Part shown: positions 1 to 8,520 of the stretch, one piece after another
How positions within the stretch are numbered: position 1 is the first letter of the stretch
Layout of the letters: each line of letters begins with the position of its first letter
Source of the DNA: an uncultured Collinsella sp.
GTDB lineage: Bacteria > Actinomycetota > Coriobacteriia > Coriobacteriales > Coriobacteriaceae
Direction: 5' to 3'
Assembly: GCA_902468695.1 (NCBI GenBank)
Contig: CABQZS010000005.1
Span: forward strand, 1-20,067
Length of the DNA stretch: 20,067 bases
The notes under the pieces: generated by a model
Told to the model about the DNA's origin: nothing
Database searches by the model: none
What the model saw: the letters and a program-made list of their open reading frames with translations, nothing else
Program-made: the position numbers and the translations under genes

Positions 1-1452
1 CCGGCATCCGAGGTTGCGCCCGCGTCTACGCCGGCGCCCGAGCCTATAGACGTCAGCCCGCAAGACGACGAGTCGACCGCCCGCGTGTCCGAGGAGCCCG
101 ACTCCCCGGACACCGGCGATTCCGAATCAAACGCCGAGACCGACACCGTCTCTCCCGGTGACACTGCCGAGATCGACGTTGCCGCCGTTGAGGCCAAGCT
201 CAAAGACCCCGGCTCGACCATGAGCTTTGAGCCCCTGACCGAGGAACGCATCGAGACCGACTCGACCTATGATGCCGGCACCACCACGCAACTCATGTGG
301 GGCGCCCGCTCCGACGTTGGCTGCGTGCGCCCGCACAACGAGGATTCCTACCTGGTGCAGTCGCCGCTCTTTTGCGTATGCGACGGCATGGGTGGTCACG
401 CTGCCGGCGAGGTGGCCTCTTCTATCGCTGTCGAGACCATCGCCAAGACAGCTCCTCAGTCTGCCGACGCCGCACGCCTGGCGGCAGCCGTCGAGGCCGC
501 CAACGCCGCCGTAATCGAGGCTGCCTTGAATGGCCTGGGCAAGCCCGGCATGGGCTGCACAGCCACTTGCGCCTATATCGAAAACGACACGCTCGCCATC
601 GCCCACGTGGGTGACTCTCGCGCCTACCTGCTCCACGAGGGCACGCTCATCCGCGTGACCCGCGACCACTCCTACGTGGAGGAGCTCGTGGACGCCGGCG
701 AGATCACGGCAGATGAGGCTCGCGTCCACCCCAACCGTTCGGTCATCACCCGCGCGCTGGGCTCGGACCCCGCTATGTATGCCGACCACTTCACTCTGCA
801 TATCGAGGAAGGCGACCGTCTGATCCTGTGCTCCGACGGCCTTTCGAGCATGATTCCCGATAGCGATATCGAGAACATCGCCACGCAGTCCTCAACCGCG
901 CAAATCTGCGTCGACAACCTAGTGGACGCGGCGCTTGCCGCCGGCGGCCACGACAACGTGACCGTAGTAGTCGTTGACCTGGTTGACGATGGCGTTATGC
1001 GCGAGGCGCAACGCGTGCGTCGCCGCAACGTTACTATCGCCGCCATCCTGGCCCTCGTCTTTGTGCTGGCAGCTGGCATCTGGGCCTACACGGGTGTCAC
1101 CGGCTCGTACTACCTGGGTACCTACCAGGGCAATGTCGCCGTCTGGCGCGGCCTGCCCGGCAAGCCACTCGGACTCAAGCTCCACTGGCTCGAAAGCGAA
1201 ACCAGCATCAAGCTGTCCGACCTGCCCGAAGACACGCAAAACCGCCTCAAGGCGGGCATTCCGCAAACAAGTGTCGACGATGCGCAGGACACGATATCCA
1301 AGTACCGCCACCAGATCGACGAGGAGCAGACCCGCCAGGTGATCGACGCGCAAACGATTCGCGACAACACCAATCAGGGATCGACCTCCGAATCAGATTC
1401 CGAGAAAACCGCCGAACAGTCCGCCGAGGCCGAAGCCTCCGATAAGAATTAG
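1..1452 (+). CDS. PP2C-family Ser/Thr protein phosphatase, membrane-anchored (5' partial)
   Basis: This metal-dependent phosphatase most likely reverses phosphorylation by the PASTA kinase encoded two genes downstream. The reading frame is open to the window edge. The first start codon is GTG at 85, which has no Shine-Dalgarno, so the true start is probably upstream. Counting from 85, residues 1-65 are an acidic, Pro/Ser-rich, disordered-looking leader. The PP2C domain spans about 68-300 and shows NEDS at 85-88, the metal-binding CDGMGGH at 99-105, HVGDSRAYL at 174-182, CSDGL at 249-253 and GGHDNVTVV at 287-295. A single membrane helix lies at about 315-336 and is followed by a roughly 115-residue tail, probably extracytoplasmic. 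The next gene follows after 16 nt with its own ribosome site, indicating an operon. The family call is firm; the substrate is inferred from context. Confidence 0.93.
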   Translation, partial: PASEVAPASTPAPEPIDVSPQDDESTARVSEEPDSPDTGDSESNAETDTVSPGDTAEIDVAAVEAKLKDPGSTMSFEPLTEERIETDSTYDAGTTTQLMWGARSDVGCVRPHNEDSYLVQSPLFCVCDGMGGHAAGEVASSIAVETIAKTAPQSADAARLAAAVEAANAAVIEAALNGLGKPGMGCTATCAYIENDTLAIAHVGDSRAYLLHEGTLIRVTRDHSYVEELVDAGEITADEARVHPNRSVITRALGSDPAMYADHFTLHIEEGDRLILCSDGLSSMIPDSDIENIATQSSTAQICVDNLVDAALAAGGHDNVTVVVVDLVDDGVMREAQRVRRRNVTIAAILALVFVLAAGIWAYTGVTGSYYLGTYQGNVAVWRGLPGKPLGLKLHWLESETSIKLSDLPEDTQNRLKAGIPQTSVDDAQDTISKYRHQIDEEQTRQVIDAQTIRDNTNQGSTSESDSEKTAEQSAEAEASDKN

Positions 1453-1468
1453 AAAGGGAGTGCCGCTT

Positions 1469-4339
1469 ATGAGTCGCCGCAACACCGAGCTGCTCTTGCT
1501 CATCGCCTCGGCGTTCCCCGTCATCCTGCTGTATGCGATGTACGTCCTCACCGCGGGCGCCGCCATCTCCTTTGAGACGCTCGCCGTACCGATCGGCCTC
1601 TTTGCCGCCTTTGCCGCGGCCCACATTGCCGTGCGCATCTTGGCGCCCGGTGCCGACCCCGCCATCCTGCCCATCGTATTTATACTTTCGGGCATCGGCA
1701 TCACGTTCGTGACGCGTCTCGCCCCCGCTCTCGCCATCTCACAGCTCATCATCCTGTTTGTCTCGGTGGCCCTGATGGTGGGAACGCTTGCACTGGTCAA
1801 AAACCTCGACGTGGTCATGCGCTACAAGTACACCTTTGGCATTATCGGCATCATCCTGCTGATGCTGCCCATTTTTATCGGCACCACGATCTCGGGCTCC
1901 AAGCTGTGGATTCGCATCGCGGGCTTTACCATCCAGCCTGGCGAGTTCGCCAAGGTCTTTATCGTGCTGTTCCTGGCCGGCTACTTGGCCGAGAACCGCG
2001 AGCTGCTCTCCATCTCCAACCGCAAGATCCTGGGCTTTAAGATCCCTCGCCTGCGACTGCTGCTGCCGCTGTTTGCCGTGTGGGGTGTGTGCCTGCTCGT
2101 TGTCGTCTTCGAACGCGACCTGGGTTCGGCCGTGCTGTTCTACACCATCTTCTTGCTGATGCTCTACGTTGCCACGGGGCGCTTTTCGTATGTCGTCATC
2201 GGCCTTGCGCTCTTAGCCGTTGGAGCCGTGGGCGCCTACAAGTTCCTATCGCACGTTCAGGTGCGTTTCCAGGTTTGGGTCGATCCGTTTAAGGACGCCC
2301 AGGGCCAGGGCTACCAGATCGTCCAGTCGCTCTTCTCGCTTGCCGATGGCGGTCTGGTCGGTGCTGGCATCGGCAACGGCATGGCCAACAACATCCCTGT
2401 CGTCGAGTCCGACTTTATCTTCTCGGCTATCGGCGAGGAGATGGGCCTTTTGGGCGGCGGCGCCGTGCTCATCCTGTTTATGCTCTTTGCCGTTCGCGGC
2501 CTGACCACAGCTGCCCGCGCAAAGTCCGACCTTGCCGCCTTTAGCGCCACCGGTCTTACGGCAGCCATCAGCTTCCAGGCCTTCTTGATCGTGGGCGGCG
2601 TAACCCGCCTGATCCCGCTGACCGGCGTCACCCTGCCCTTTATGAGCCAGGGCGGCTCCTCGCTGCTGGCAAGCTTTATCATCGTCGCGCTCCTGCTACG
2701 TGCCGGTGACGAGGCGACCGGACGCGAGGCGGAGCTTACCGGCACCGGCACCATGGCCGCCATCACCGATGATCAGGTCGCATCTGCCGCCGCCCCGACG
2801 GGCACGCGCTTTGCCACCTCGTCTTCCTACGGCAGTGGCAGCCATTCCGTCGGCTCACGCATGCGTCGTCGCCTGCTCGACACGCCTGAATCCGGTGTGC
2901 TCGGCCGCGTGGCGCTCGCCAACCGTCTAACCCGTGCGGTGCTCGCCTTTACGGCGCTGTTCGCCATCCTTATCGGCAACCTCACCTATGTCCAGGTCAT
3001 CAAGGCCAAGGACTATCAGGACATGCCGACCAACAACCACACCATCGCCCGCTCCAAGTACATCCAGCGCGGTTCCATCATCACGTCCGACGGCGTGACG
3101 CTGGCCGAGTCGTTGCAGCAGGAGGACGGCACCTACGTACGCTCCTACCCCAACGGTAACCTGGCAGCGCACGTGGTTGGCTACGTGAGCCAGCAGTATG
3201 GCACCACCGCCATCGAGAGTGTCATGAACGACACACTCACCGGCTCTAAGGATTACTCCAGCTGGAACAACGCCATCGCGTCGCTCGCGGGCCAGACCCA
3301 GCCGGGCAACACCGCCAAGCTCACCATCGACTCGCGCATCCAGACGGCGGCCGAGCAGGCGCTCAAGGGCTTTAAGGGCGCTGTAGTGGTCATCGACCCG
3401 CGTACCGGCGCGGTGCTCGCATGTGCCAGCTCGCCCACCTACGACAACACCAACATCGATGCCCTGCTGCAGACGGGCGGCGGCGAGGACGGCTCCATGT
3501 ACAATCGCGCCATGGACGCGCTGTACACGCCGGGCTCCACGTTTAAGGTCGTTACGCTTTCCGCGGCACTCGAGACCGGTACCGCCAGCCTTACCAGCAC
3601 CTACCAGGCGCCCGGCTCCATGGACATCGGCAACGCACCGGTCACCAACGATGCCAACGAGAGCTACGGCACCATCAGCCTGCAGCAGGCCTTTGCCGTG
3701 TCCTCCAACGTCGTCTTTGGCCAGGTGGCAAACGAAGTTGGCGCAAACACGCTCGTACAGTTTGCCAACGCCTTTGGCTACGGCCAAAAGCTCGGCCAAG
3801 ACCTGACCTCCGCGGCCTCCATCATGGCCGACCCGTCACTCATGACCGAGTGGGAGACCGCCTGGGCCGGCGCCGGCCAGCCTGTCGGCATGGACCACAC
3901 GCCCGGCCCGCAGACCACCGTCATGCAAAACGCCGTGATTGCCGCCGCCATCGCTAACAGCGGCGTGGTCATGGACCCGTACTTTGTAGCCCAGGTACTC
4001 GCCCCGGACGGAACCGTGGTCAAGACCACGCAGTCCCGCTCGCTTGGTCAGGCCGTCAGCTCCGCCACGGCCGACCAGGTCAAGCAGGCCATGCTTGCCG
4101 TCGTCCAGTCCGGCACCGGCACCGATGCCCAAATCCCCGGCGTCAAGGTCGCCGGCAAGACCGGCTCGGCCGAGACCGGCGGCACCAACGTCAACTCGAT
4201 GTTCGTTGGCTTTGCACCTTACGATTCACCCACAGTCGCCATCTCGGTGGCCTTGGAGGATTTCGACAAGCATGACGTCAAGGCCGCTAAGATCGCCGGT
4301 ATCGTCCTGACCGCAGCGCTTGCCGCACAGGGAGCGTGA
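1469..4339 (+). CDS. FtsW/RodA-type glycosyltransferase fused to class B penicillin-binding protein
   Basis: One 956-residue polypeptide carries both peptidoglycan-building activities: SEDS glycan polymerisation and transpeptidation. ATG 1469 is chosen over GTG 1460 because GAAAGGGAG ends 8 nt before it. Residues 1-415 form a multi-spanning SEDS domain with ERDLGSA near 215, the DAQGQGYQ segment near 276 (its Asp aligns with the SEDS catalytic Asp) and LTGVTLPFMSQGGSS near 384-398. A roughly 65-residue Ser/Thr/Ala-rich linker follows. A further membrane helix at about 487-507 leads into a PbpA-like region with the transpeptidase triad STFK (Ser690), SSN at 745-747 and KTGS at 897-900. In most bacteria these are separate, paired proteins. 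The frame is continuous, with no sign of a frameshift. The gene sits between phosphatase and kinase genes, as in actinobacterial pstP-rodA-pbpA-pknB clusters. Confidence 0.95.
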   Translation: MSRRNTELLLLIASAFPVILLYAMYVLTAGAAISFETLAVPIGLFAAFAAAHIAVRILAPGADPAILPIVFILSGIGITFVTRLAPALAISQLIILFVSVALMVGTLALVKNLDVVMRYKYTFGIIGIILLMLPIFIGTTISGSKLWIRIAGFTIQPGEFAKVFIVLFLAGYLAENRELLSISNRKILGFKIPRLRLLLPLFAVWGVCLLVVVFERDLGSAVLFYTIFLLMLYVATGRFSYVVIGLALLAVGAVGAYKFLSHVQVRFQVWVDPFKDAQGQGYQIVQSLFSLADGGLVGAGIGNGMANNIPVVESDFIFSAIGEEMGLLGGGAVLILFMLFAVRGLTTAARAKSDLAAFSATGLTAAISFQAFLIVGGVTRLIPLTGVTLPFMSQGGSSLLASFIIVALLLRAGDEATGREAELTGTGTMAAITDDQVASAAAPTGTRFATSSSYGSGSHSVGSRMRRRLLDTPESGVLGRVALANRLTRAVLAFTALFAILIGNLTYVQVIKAKDYQDMPTNNHTIARSKYIQRGSIITSDGVTLAESLQQEDGTYVRSYPNGNLAAHVVGYVSQQYGTTAIESVMNDTLTGSKDYSSWNNAIASLAGQTQPGNTAKLTIDSRIQTAAEQALKGFKGAVVVIDPRTGAVLACASSPTYDNTNIDALLQTGGGEDGSMYNRAMDALYTPGSTFKVVTLSAALETGTASLTSTYQAPGSMDIGNAPVTNDANESYGTISLQQAFAVSSNVVFGQVANEVGANTLVQFANAFGYGQKLGQDLTSAASIMADPSLMTEWETAWAGAGQPVGMDHTPGPQTTVMQNAVIAAAIANSGVVMDPYFVAQVLAPDGTVVKTTQSRSLGQAVSSATADQVKQAMLAVVQSGTGTDAQIPGVKVAGKTGSAETGGTNVNSMFVGFAPYDSPTVAISVALEDFDKHDVKAAKIAGIVLTAALAAQGA

Positions 4340-4471
4340 TGCCCATGATCGAATCGGACACCCGAGGCGCGCCGCGGCCTAAGGGTTAGCGGCAACGCGT
4401 CACACGGCCCCAGCGGCCACATCGTAGGTACTACACACATCGTTGAGCGAATAGTTATGTTAGGAGCAGGA

Positions 4472-6433
4472 ATGGAACAGAGGGTCCTCGGGGGAAGATA
4501 CCTCCTCAAGGATAAGGTGGGAACAGGCGGCATGGCGACCGTCTACCGTGCACAGGACCAGGTTCTCGACCGCACGGTAGCCGTCAAGATCATGCTGCCG
4601 CAGTATGCTGGCGACGCGACCTTCGCCGCACGCTTTAAGCAGGAGGCCCAGGCAGCAGCCGGCCTCTCCTCCCCCTATATCGTGGGCGTCTACGATTGGG
4701 GCAAGGACGGCGACACCTATTACATCGTCATGGAGTACCTGCGCGGCACCGACCTTAAGAGCGGCATCAAGAGCCACGGCGCCCTCGACCCCAAGAAGGT
4801 CGCCCAGATCGGCTCGCAGATCAGCTCCGCGCTTTCGGTCGCCCACAAGCACGAGATCATCCACCGCGACATTAAGCCGCAGAACATCATGGTGCTGCCC
4901 GACGGCAACATCAAGGTGATGGACTTTGGCATCGCGCGCGCCAAGAACAGCCACCTCACGCAAGACAACAACGTGCTGGGAACCGCCCACTACGTCAGCC
5001 CCGAGCAGACCCGTGGTCAGGACCTCGGCCCCACCTCGGATATCTACTCGCTGGGCGTCGTGATGTATGAATGCGCCACCGGCCGCGTGCCCTTTGACGG
5101 TGACGACGCTATCTCGGTCGCACTCAAGCAGGTCAACGAGCTACCTATTCCGCCGAGCCAGATCAACTCCGGTGTCGACGCCGACCTTGAGCGCATCATC
5201 CTCAAGTGCATGGAGAAAGACCCAGCAAACCGCTTCCAGACCGCCGACGAGCTGCGTCAGGTGCTCAACAGCTACCTGTCGGGCCGTGCCGTCAACGTCT
5301 CGGAGCCCACGCGCATCATCGGTGCCCCCGGTGAGCTGGGCGCCACCAAGACTCGTGAGCTTTCCGATCAGACGCGCGCCATGGTGCGTCCCGTTTCGGG
5401 CGTGAGCGGCCAGAATACCGCCCGTAGCTCGGTTTCGGGCTCTACCGGCTCCTACGAGGTCGAAAAGCCCAAATCCAACAAGAATAAGATCATCGCCGCC
5501 GTGGTAGCAGCCGTTGCCGTCATCGGCATCGTGGTGGCCTTTGCCACAGGACTCTTTGGCGGCGAGCAGGTCACCGTGCCCGATGTGCTGGGCAAGGACC
5601 AGCAGACTGCCGTCGAGCTGATCAAGCAAGCCGGCCTCGAGGTCGGCACCATCGACCAAAGCTACAACGACGATGTCGACGAGGGCAAGGTCGCCGAGCA
5701 GACGCCCAACGGCAACACCAAGAAGGCCAAGGGTACCAAGGTGAACCTGGTAATCTCCAAGGGCCCCAAGCCCTCCGAGAAGGTTGAGGTTCCCCCGCTT
5801 GTCGGCCTGACCAAGGACCAGGCAGAAGCCGCGCTGGCAAGCGTTGGCCTGAAGGGCAACGCCTCCGAGGAGGCCAACGAGGCCGATGAGGGCCAGGTCT
5901 TTGAGCAGGGCACCGAAGCCGGTAAGGAAGTCGCGAAGGGCACGACCATCTCGTACAAGGTCTCGAGCGGCCCGGATACCACGTCCGTCCCCGACCTGAC
6001 CGACATGACCGAGGCCCAGGCGCGCAACGCCCTCGATATGGCAGGCTTTGGTGTCGACGTGAGCTACCAGGAGAACGACTCGGTTACCGAGGGCACCGTG
6101 ATCAGCTGGAACCCCAGCGGCAAGCAGAAGCCCGGCGCCACGATTACCGTCGTCATCGCCAAGAAGTCCGGCAAGGTCACCGTCCCGGGCAACCTGTACG
6201 GCAAGAGCATTTCCGCCGCCGTTACCGCGCTCAACAACGCCGGCTTCTATAACATCGGCTTCTGTGACCAGAACGGCAATCCCGTGAGCGGTAACGAGGA
6301 TGCCACCGTTACGGGCGTCTCCCCCACCGGCAAGCAGTCCACCGACAGCACGATCACGCTGACGGTCGCACTTTCTGGCTCGGGCTCTGGCTCTGGCTCG
6401 GGCACGGGTGACGATTCCGGTACGACCAACTAG
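4472..6433 (+). CDS. pknB: PASTA-domain Ser/Thr protein kinase (PknB/Stk family)
   Basis: This transmembrane receptor kinase is thought to sense peptidoglycan fragments or lipid II and to control envelope growth and division. ATG 4472 is preferred over ATG 4457 because TAGGAG lies 5 nt before it; the product is 653 residues. The kinase domain (about 8-268) has the Gly loop VGTGGMATVY at 16-25, the ATP-binding Lys in VAVK at 39, the catalytic HRDIKPQN with Asp133, DFG at 151-153 and the GTAHYVSPEQ activation segment. A juxtamembrane Ser/Thr-rich stretch precedes one helix at about 340-358. Four extracellular PASTA repeats follow (roughly 366-431, 437-500, 504-563, 568-633), then a GSGSGSG tail. 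The gene lies 132 bp after the SEDS-PBP gene and ends before a strong terminator, so it closes the cluster. Confidence 0.96.
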   Translation: MEQRVLGGRYLLKDKVGTGGMATVYRAQDQVLDRTVAVKIMLPQYAGDATFAARFKQEAQAAAGLSSPYIVGVYDWGKDGDTYYIVMEYLRGTDLKSGIKSHGALDPKKVAQIGSQISSALSVAHKHEIIHRDIKPQNIMVLPDGNIKVMDFGIARAKNSHLTQDNNVLGTAHYVSPEQTRGQDLGPTSDIYSLGVVMYECATGRVPFDGDDAISVALKQVNELPIPPSQINSGVDADLERIILKCMEKDPANRFQTADELRQVLNSYLSGRAVNVSEPTRIIGAPGELGATKTRELSDQTRAMVRPVSGVSGQNTARSSVSGSTGSYEVEKPKSNKNKIIAAVVAAVAVIGIVVAFATGLFGGEQVTVPDVLGKDQQTAVELIKQAGLEVGTIDQSYNDDVDEGKVAEQTPNGNTKKAKGTKVNLVISKGPKPSEKVEVPPLVGLTKDQAEAALASVGLKGNASEEANEADEGQVFEQGTEAGKEVAKGTTISYKVSSGPDTTSVPDLTDMTEAQARNALDMAGFGVDVSYQENDSVTEGTVISWNPSGKQKPGATITVVIAKKSGKVTVPGNLYGKSISAAVTALNNAGFYNIGFCDQNGNPVSGNEDATVTGVSPTGKQSTDSTITLTVALSGSGSGSGSGTGDDSGTTN

Positions 6434-6485
6434 TCGCCACCCCACCGCCCATCACGGCTCTCGCCGCAAACATATTCGCTCACAG

Positions 6486-6524
6486 GCGCCCGCTTGCTCC
6501 CCCAGCAAGCGGGCGCTTTGTTTA
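6486..6524 (+). terminator. Rho-independent terminator after the kinase gene
   Basis: A perfect 13-bp GC-rich stem (6486-6498 with 6504-6516) around a five-C loop is followed by TTTGTTTAT. It lies 53 nt after the kinase stop codon and ends the envelope cluster. Confidence 0.92.
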
Positions 6525-6611
6525 TCGACAGGCCAGGGCTCCATAGCAACACAAAGAGGCCCGCAAAAACAAGCCTCCCAGGTGACAACAGAATATGTAA
6601 TGCAGTAATTA

Positions 6612-6794
6612 CTAGCCGCAGAACTTCACCATGGTCTCGACCACGAGCTTCTCGGAGTTGAGCTGCTGTATCATGATGCCCTGCTGGAACAGCGGGATGT
6701 TGGCGCGCGTGCGCTCCGGATCGGAGTGCTCGACGAACTCCTTCTTATCCAAGGTGCAGACCGAGCGCGACAAAACGACTTCGAAGCGACCCAT
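6612..6794 (-). CDS. Small hypothetical protein (60 aa)
   Basis: I do not recognise this protein. It reads MGRFEVVLSRSV near the N-terminus and ends VETMVKFCG; it is mixed and charged, with no membrane helix, signal peptide or HTH. Coding status is supported by codon choice: nearly every codon ends in G or C (for example GAG, AAG, CTC, GTC, CAG), as in the flanking genes, whereas the overlapping plus-strand frame is Ser/Cys/Met-rich and reads like a shadow. The start is uncertain: ATG 6794 or ATG 6809 (15 nt earlier, same frame). Neither has a clear ribosome site, so a leaderless transcript or a 5'-truncated gene is possible. It is divergent from the lacI-type gene, and the shared palindrome at 6823-6838 could regulate both. 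Confidence 0.6.
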   Translation of the reverse strand: MGRFEVVLSRSVCTLDKKEFVEHSDPERTRANIPLFQQGIMIQQLNSEKLVVETMVKFCG

Positions 6795-6813
6795 TACGGC
6801 ATCGCGCATGCGC

Positions 6814-6819
6814 TACAAT
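6814..6819 (+). promoter_or_regulatory. Candidate -10 box of the lacI-family gene
   Basis: TACAAT matches the -10 consensus at five of six positions and lies 42 nt before the start codon. No convincing -35 hexamer is visible at 16-18 bp. The predicted start of transcription would fall inside the palindrome at 6823-6838. Confidence 0.4.
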
Positions 6820-6822
6820 CTC

Positions 6823-6838
6823 GGTTAATCTGTTAACC
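6823..6838. promoter_or_regulatory. Operator-like palindrome, LacI-type
   Basis: GGTTAATCTGTTAACC has perfect 6-bp arms around TCTG. It lies just downstream of the candidate -10 box and 23 nt before the lacI-family start codon. The same TTAA-N4-TTAA pattern occurs twice before the epimerase-rpiB operon (9216-9265), which points to autoregulation and a shared regulon. Confidence 0.6.
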
Positions 6839-6861
6839 ACCCGAAAGCAGCAGGAGGCCCC

Positions 6862-7872
6862 ATGCCCACACCAGGCAAGCGCCCATCCATGCGCCAGATT
6901 GCCGTCGCGGCCGGCGTATCCGTCGCCACGGTCTCCCACGTCATCAACGGCAGCGGCCGTTTTTCCGAAGACACCCGCAAACGCGTGGAAGCCGCCCTAA
7001 AGGAATACGGCTACGTCACGAACATGGCGGCGAAGAGCCTCCGTATGGCCCAGTCCCGGACCATCGGCATGATCGTGCCGGACATCTCCAACGACTTCTT
7101 TTCCAAGATCGCCCTGCATGTGGAGCGCGAGCTGGCAACCGAGGACTACTCGGTCTTTGTTTGCAACAGCGCCAATGACCCCGCCCGCGAGCGTGACTAC
7201 TTCCGCACGCTGGCAAGCAAGCAGGCCGACGGTATCATCTGTATCTCCGGCCTGCGCAGGCTCGACGGCGAGTTCGTCCCCCACGGAATCCCCGTGGTCT
7301 GCATCGACCGTGCGCCCGAAAACGACCTCGGTTTCCCACACGTGGGCTCCGACAACATCGGCGGTGGCTACATGGCGACCGAGCACCTCATCGAGCGCGG
7401 CTGCAAGGACATCCTGAGCATCTCGAGTTTTACCGCCAACTACCCCGGCAACGAGCGCCAGATGGGCTACGAGCGGGCGCTCGCCGCGCACGGAATGCCG
7501 CTACGCCGCGACTACCAGCTGTTTGTCTCGGGTAAGCAGCCGAGCATCATCGAGTCGGAAGAGCTCGTGACCGACTTCCTCTCCACGGGCTACCCCGTCG
7601 ACGGCGTCTTCGCCCATAGCGACCACGCAGCCGTGGGCGCGCTGCGTGCGCTCGTTGCCGCCGGCAAGCGCGTACCCGAAGACGTCCGTCTCATCGGCTT
7701 CGACGATTCCGTTTACGCGCAGCTTCCGACGCCGCAAATCAGCACCATCCGCCGCTTCCCCGAGCGCCTCGCGCACGAGGGATGTCAGGCCCTGCTCGCC
7801 CTGCTGCGCGGCGAAGAGCCCGAGATGGAGACGCTTGTCCCCGTTAAGCTCGTGCAACGCGCGAGCAGCTAG
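6862..7872 (+). CDS. LacI-family transcriptional regulator
   Basis: This 336-residue sugar-responsive repressor has the full family architecture. The N-terminal helix-turn-helix (about 10-30) reads MRQIAVAAGVSVATVSHVIN, and the hinge helix region is around 50-62. A periplasmic-binding-protein-like effector domain then starts with RTIGMIVPDISNDFF and ends in the typical GFDDS segment and the LPTPQISTIRR strand. ATG 6862 has AGGAGG 4 nt upstream. The gene converges on rpiB with a shared terminator between them. Operator-like palindromes before this gene and before the epimerase-rpiB operon suggest that it controls both. The effector is unknown; a sugar or sugar phosphate of that pathway is the obvious candidate (inference). 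Confidence 0.93.
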   Translation: MPTPGKRPSMRQIAVAAGVSVATVSHVINGSGRFSEDTRKRVEAALKEYGYVTNMAAKSLRMAQSRTIGMIVPDISNDFFSKIALHVERELATEDYSVFVCNSANDPARERDYFRTLASKQADGIICISGLRRLDGEFVPHGIPVVCIDRAPENDLGFPHVGSDNIGGGYMATEHLIERGCKDILSISSFTANYPGNERQMGYERALAAHGMPLRRDYQLFVSGKQPSIIESEELVTDFLSTGYPVDGVFAHSDHAAVGALRALVAAGKRVPEDVRLIGFDDSVYAQLPTPQISTIRRFPERLAHEGCQALLALLRGEEPEMETLVPVKLVQRASS

Positions 7873-7935
7873 ACAGCGGGCAGCGAATAGCCGCGTTTTT
7901 CTCTCGCATGTGCTCTATCCCACGCGCGACATGCA

Positions 7936-7968
7936 AAAAGCCCGCCACCACACGGGTGACGGGCTTTT
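7936..7968. terminator. Bidirectional terminator between lacI-type gene and rpiB
   Basis: AAAAGCCCG (7936-7944) pairs with CGGGCTTTT (7960-7968). A 4-bp CACC/GGTG extension follows a C-A mismatch, and the loop is 5 nt. The T-run on one side and the A-run on the other make it work in both directions, which suits the convergent genes. Confidence 0.88.
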
Positions 7969-7971
7969 CCG

Positions 7972-8448
7972 CTACCAGCCGCGTGCTTCCTCCGCACGTA
8001 CGAGCTGACGAGCCTCGATCTGGCGAATCATATCGATGCGTCGCTGGTGACGGCCGCCCTCGAACTCGCCGGTGAGCCAGGCGTCGACAATCATTTTGGC
8101 CAGCTCGATGCCTACCACACGAGCACCAAATGCGAGCATGTTGGTGTTGTTGTGCTCGCGCGACAGGCGAGCGGAATACGGCTCAGAGCAGGTGCAGCAA
8201 CGGATACCGCGCACCTTGTTGGCGGCAAGCGAGATGCCCACACCCGTACCGCAGATAACGATACCGCGATCAACCTCGCCGGACATGACAGCGTCCGCCA
8301 CGGCCTCACCCGCGATGGGATAGTCAAAGCGCTCGGTGCTGTCCGTACCGAAGTTCACGACTTCGTAGCCGTACTTCTCCTGGATATACGCCGTGATGGC
8401 TTCCTTGTACTCGACTGCGACGTGGTCGTTTCCAATACCGATCTTCAA
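7972..8448 (-). CDS. rpiB: RpiB-type sugar-phosphate isomerase (ribose-5-P / allose-6-P isomerase)
   Basis: The RpiB/LacAB fold interconverts aldose and ketose phosphates: ribose-5-P with ribulose-5-P and, in E. coli, allose-6-P with allulose-6-P. The product is 158 residues. Family residues are visible: GNDHV at the N-terminus (His9), the active-site Cys66 in ICGTGVGIS, EHNNTNMLAFGARV with His99, and GGRHQRRID near the C-terminus. The start is TTG at 8448, supported by AAAGGGG 7 nt upstream and by the conserved N-terminus MKIGIGNDH; no in-frame ATG offers a better choice. It lies 72 nt downstream of the epimerase gene on the same strand, in a probable operon controlled by the LacI-type operators. 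Confidence 0.94.
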   Translation of the reverse strand: MKIGIGNDHVAVEYKEAITAYIQEKYGYEVVNFGTDSTERFDYPIAGEAVADAVMSGEVDRGIVICGTGVGISLAANKVRGIRCCTCSEPYSARLSREHNNTNMLAFGARVVGIELAKMIVDAWLTGEFEGGRHQRRIDMIRQIEARQLVRAEEARGW

Positions 8449-8520
8449 AAGAGACCCCTTTCCATAAGAACCATTCGCGCATGCCGCGCGCTCAATCCGT
8501 CCTAATTCGCCGTTCCGCTT

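Noticed and set aside
6378..6408. Repeated ggctcg/ggctct hexamers as a phase-variation tract
   Set aside because: The repeat encodes an in-frame Gly-Ser tail at the extreme C-terminus. Hexamer changes would not shift the frame.
5141..6445. Long minus-strand open frame (434 codons)
   Set aside because: It is antisense to the PASTA kinase; it is Gly/Ala/Arg-rich with no domain and no ribosome site.
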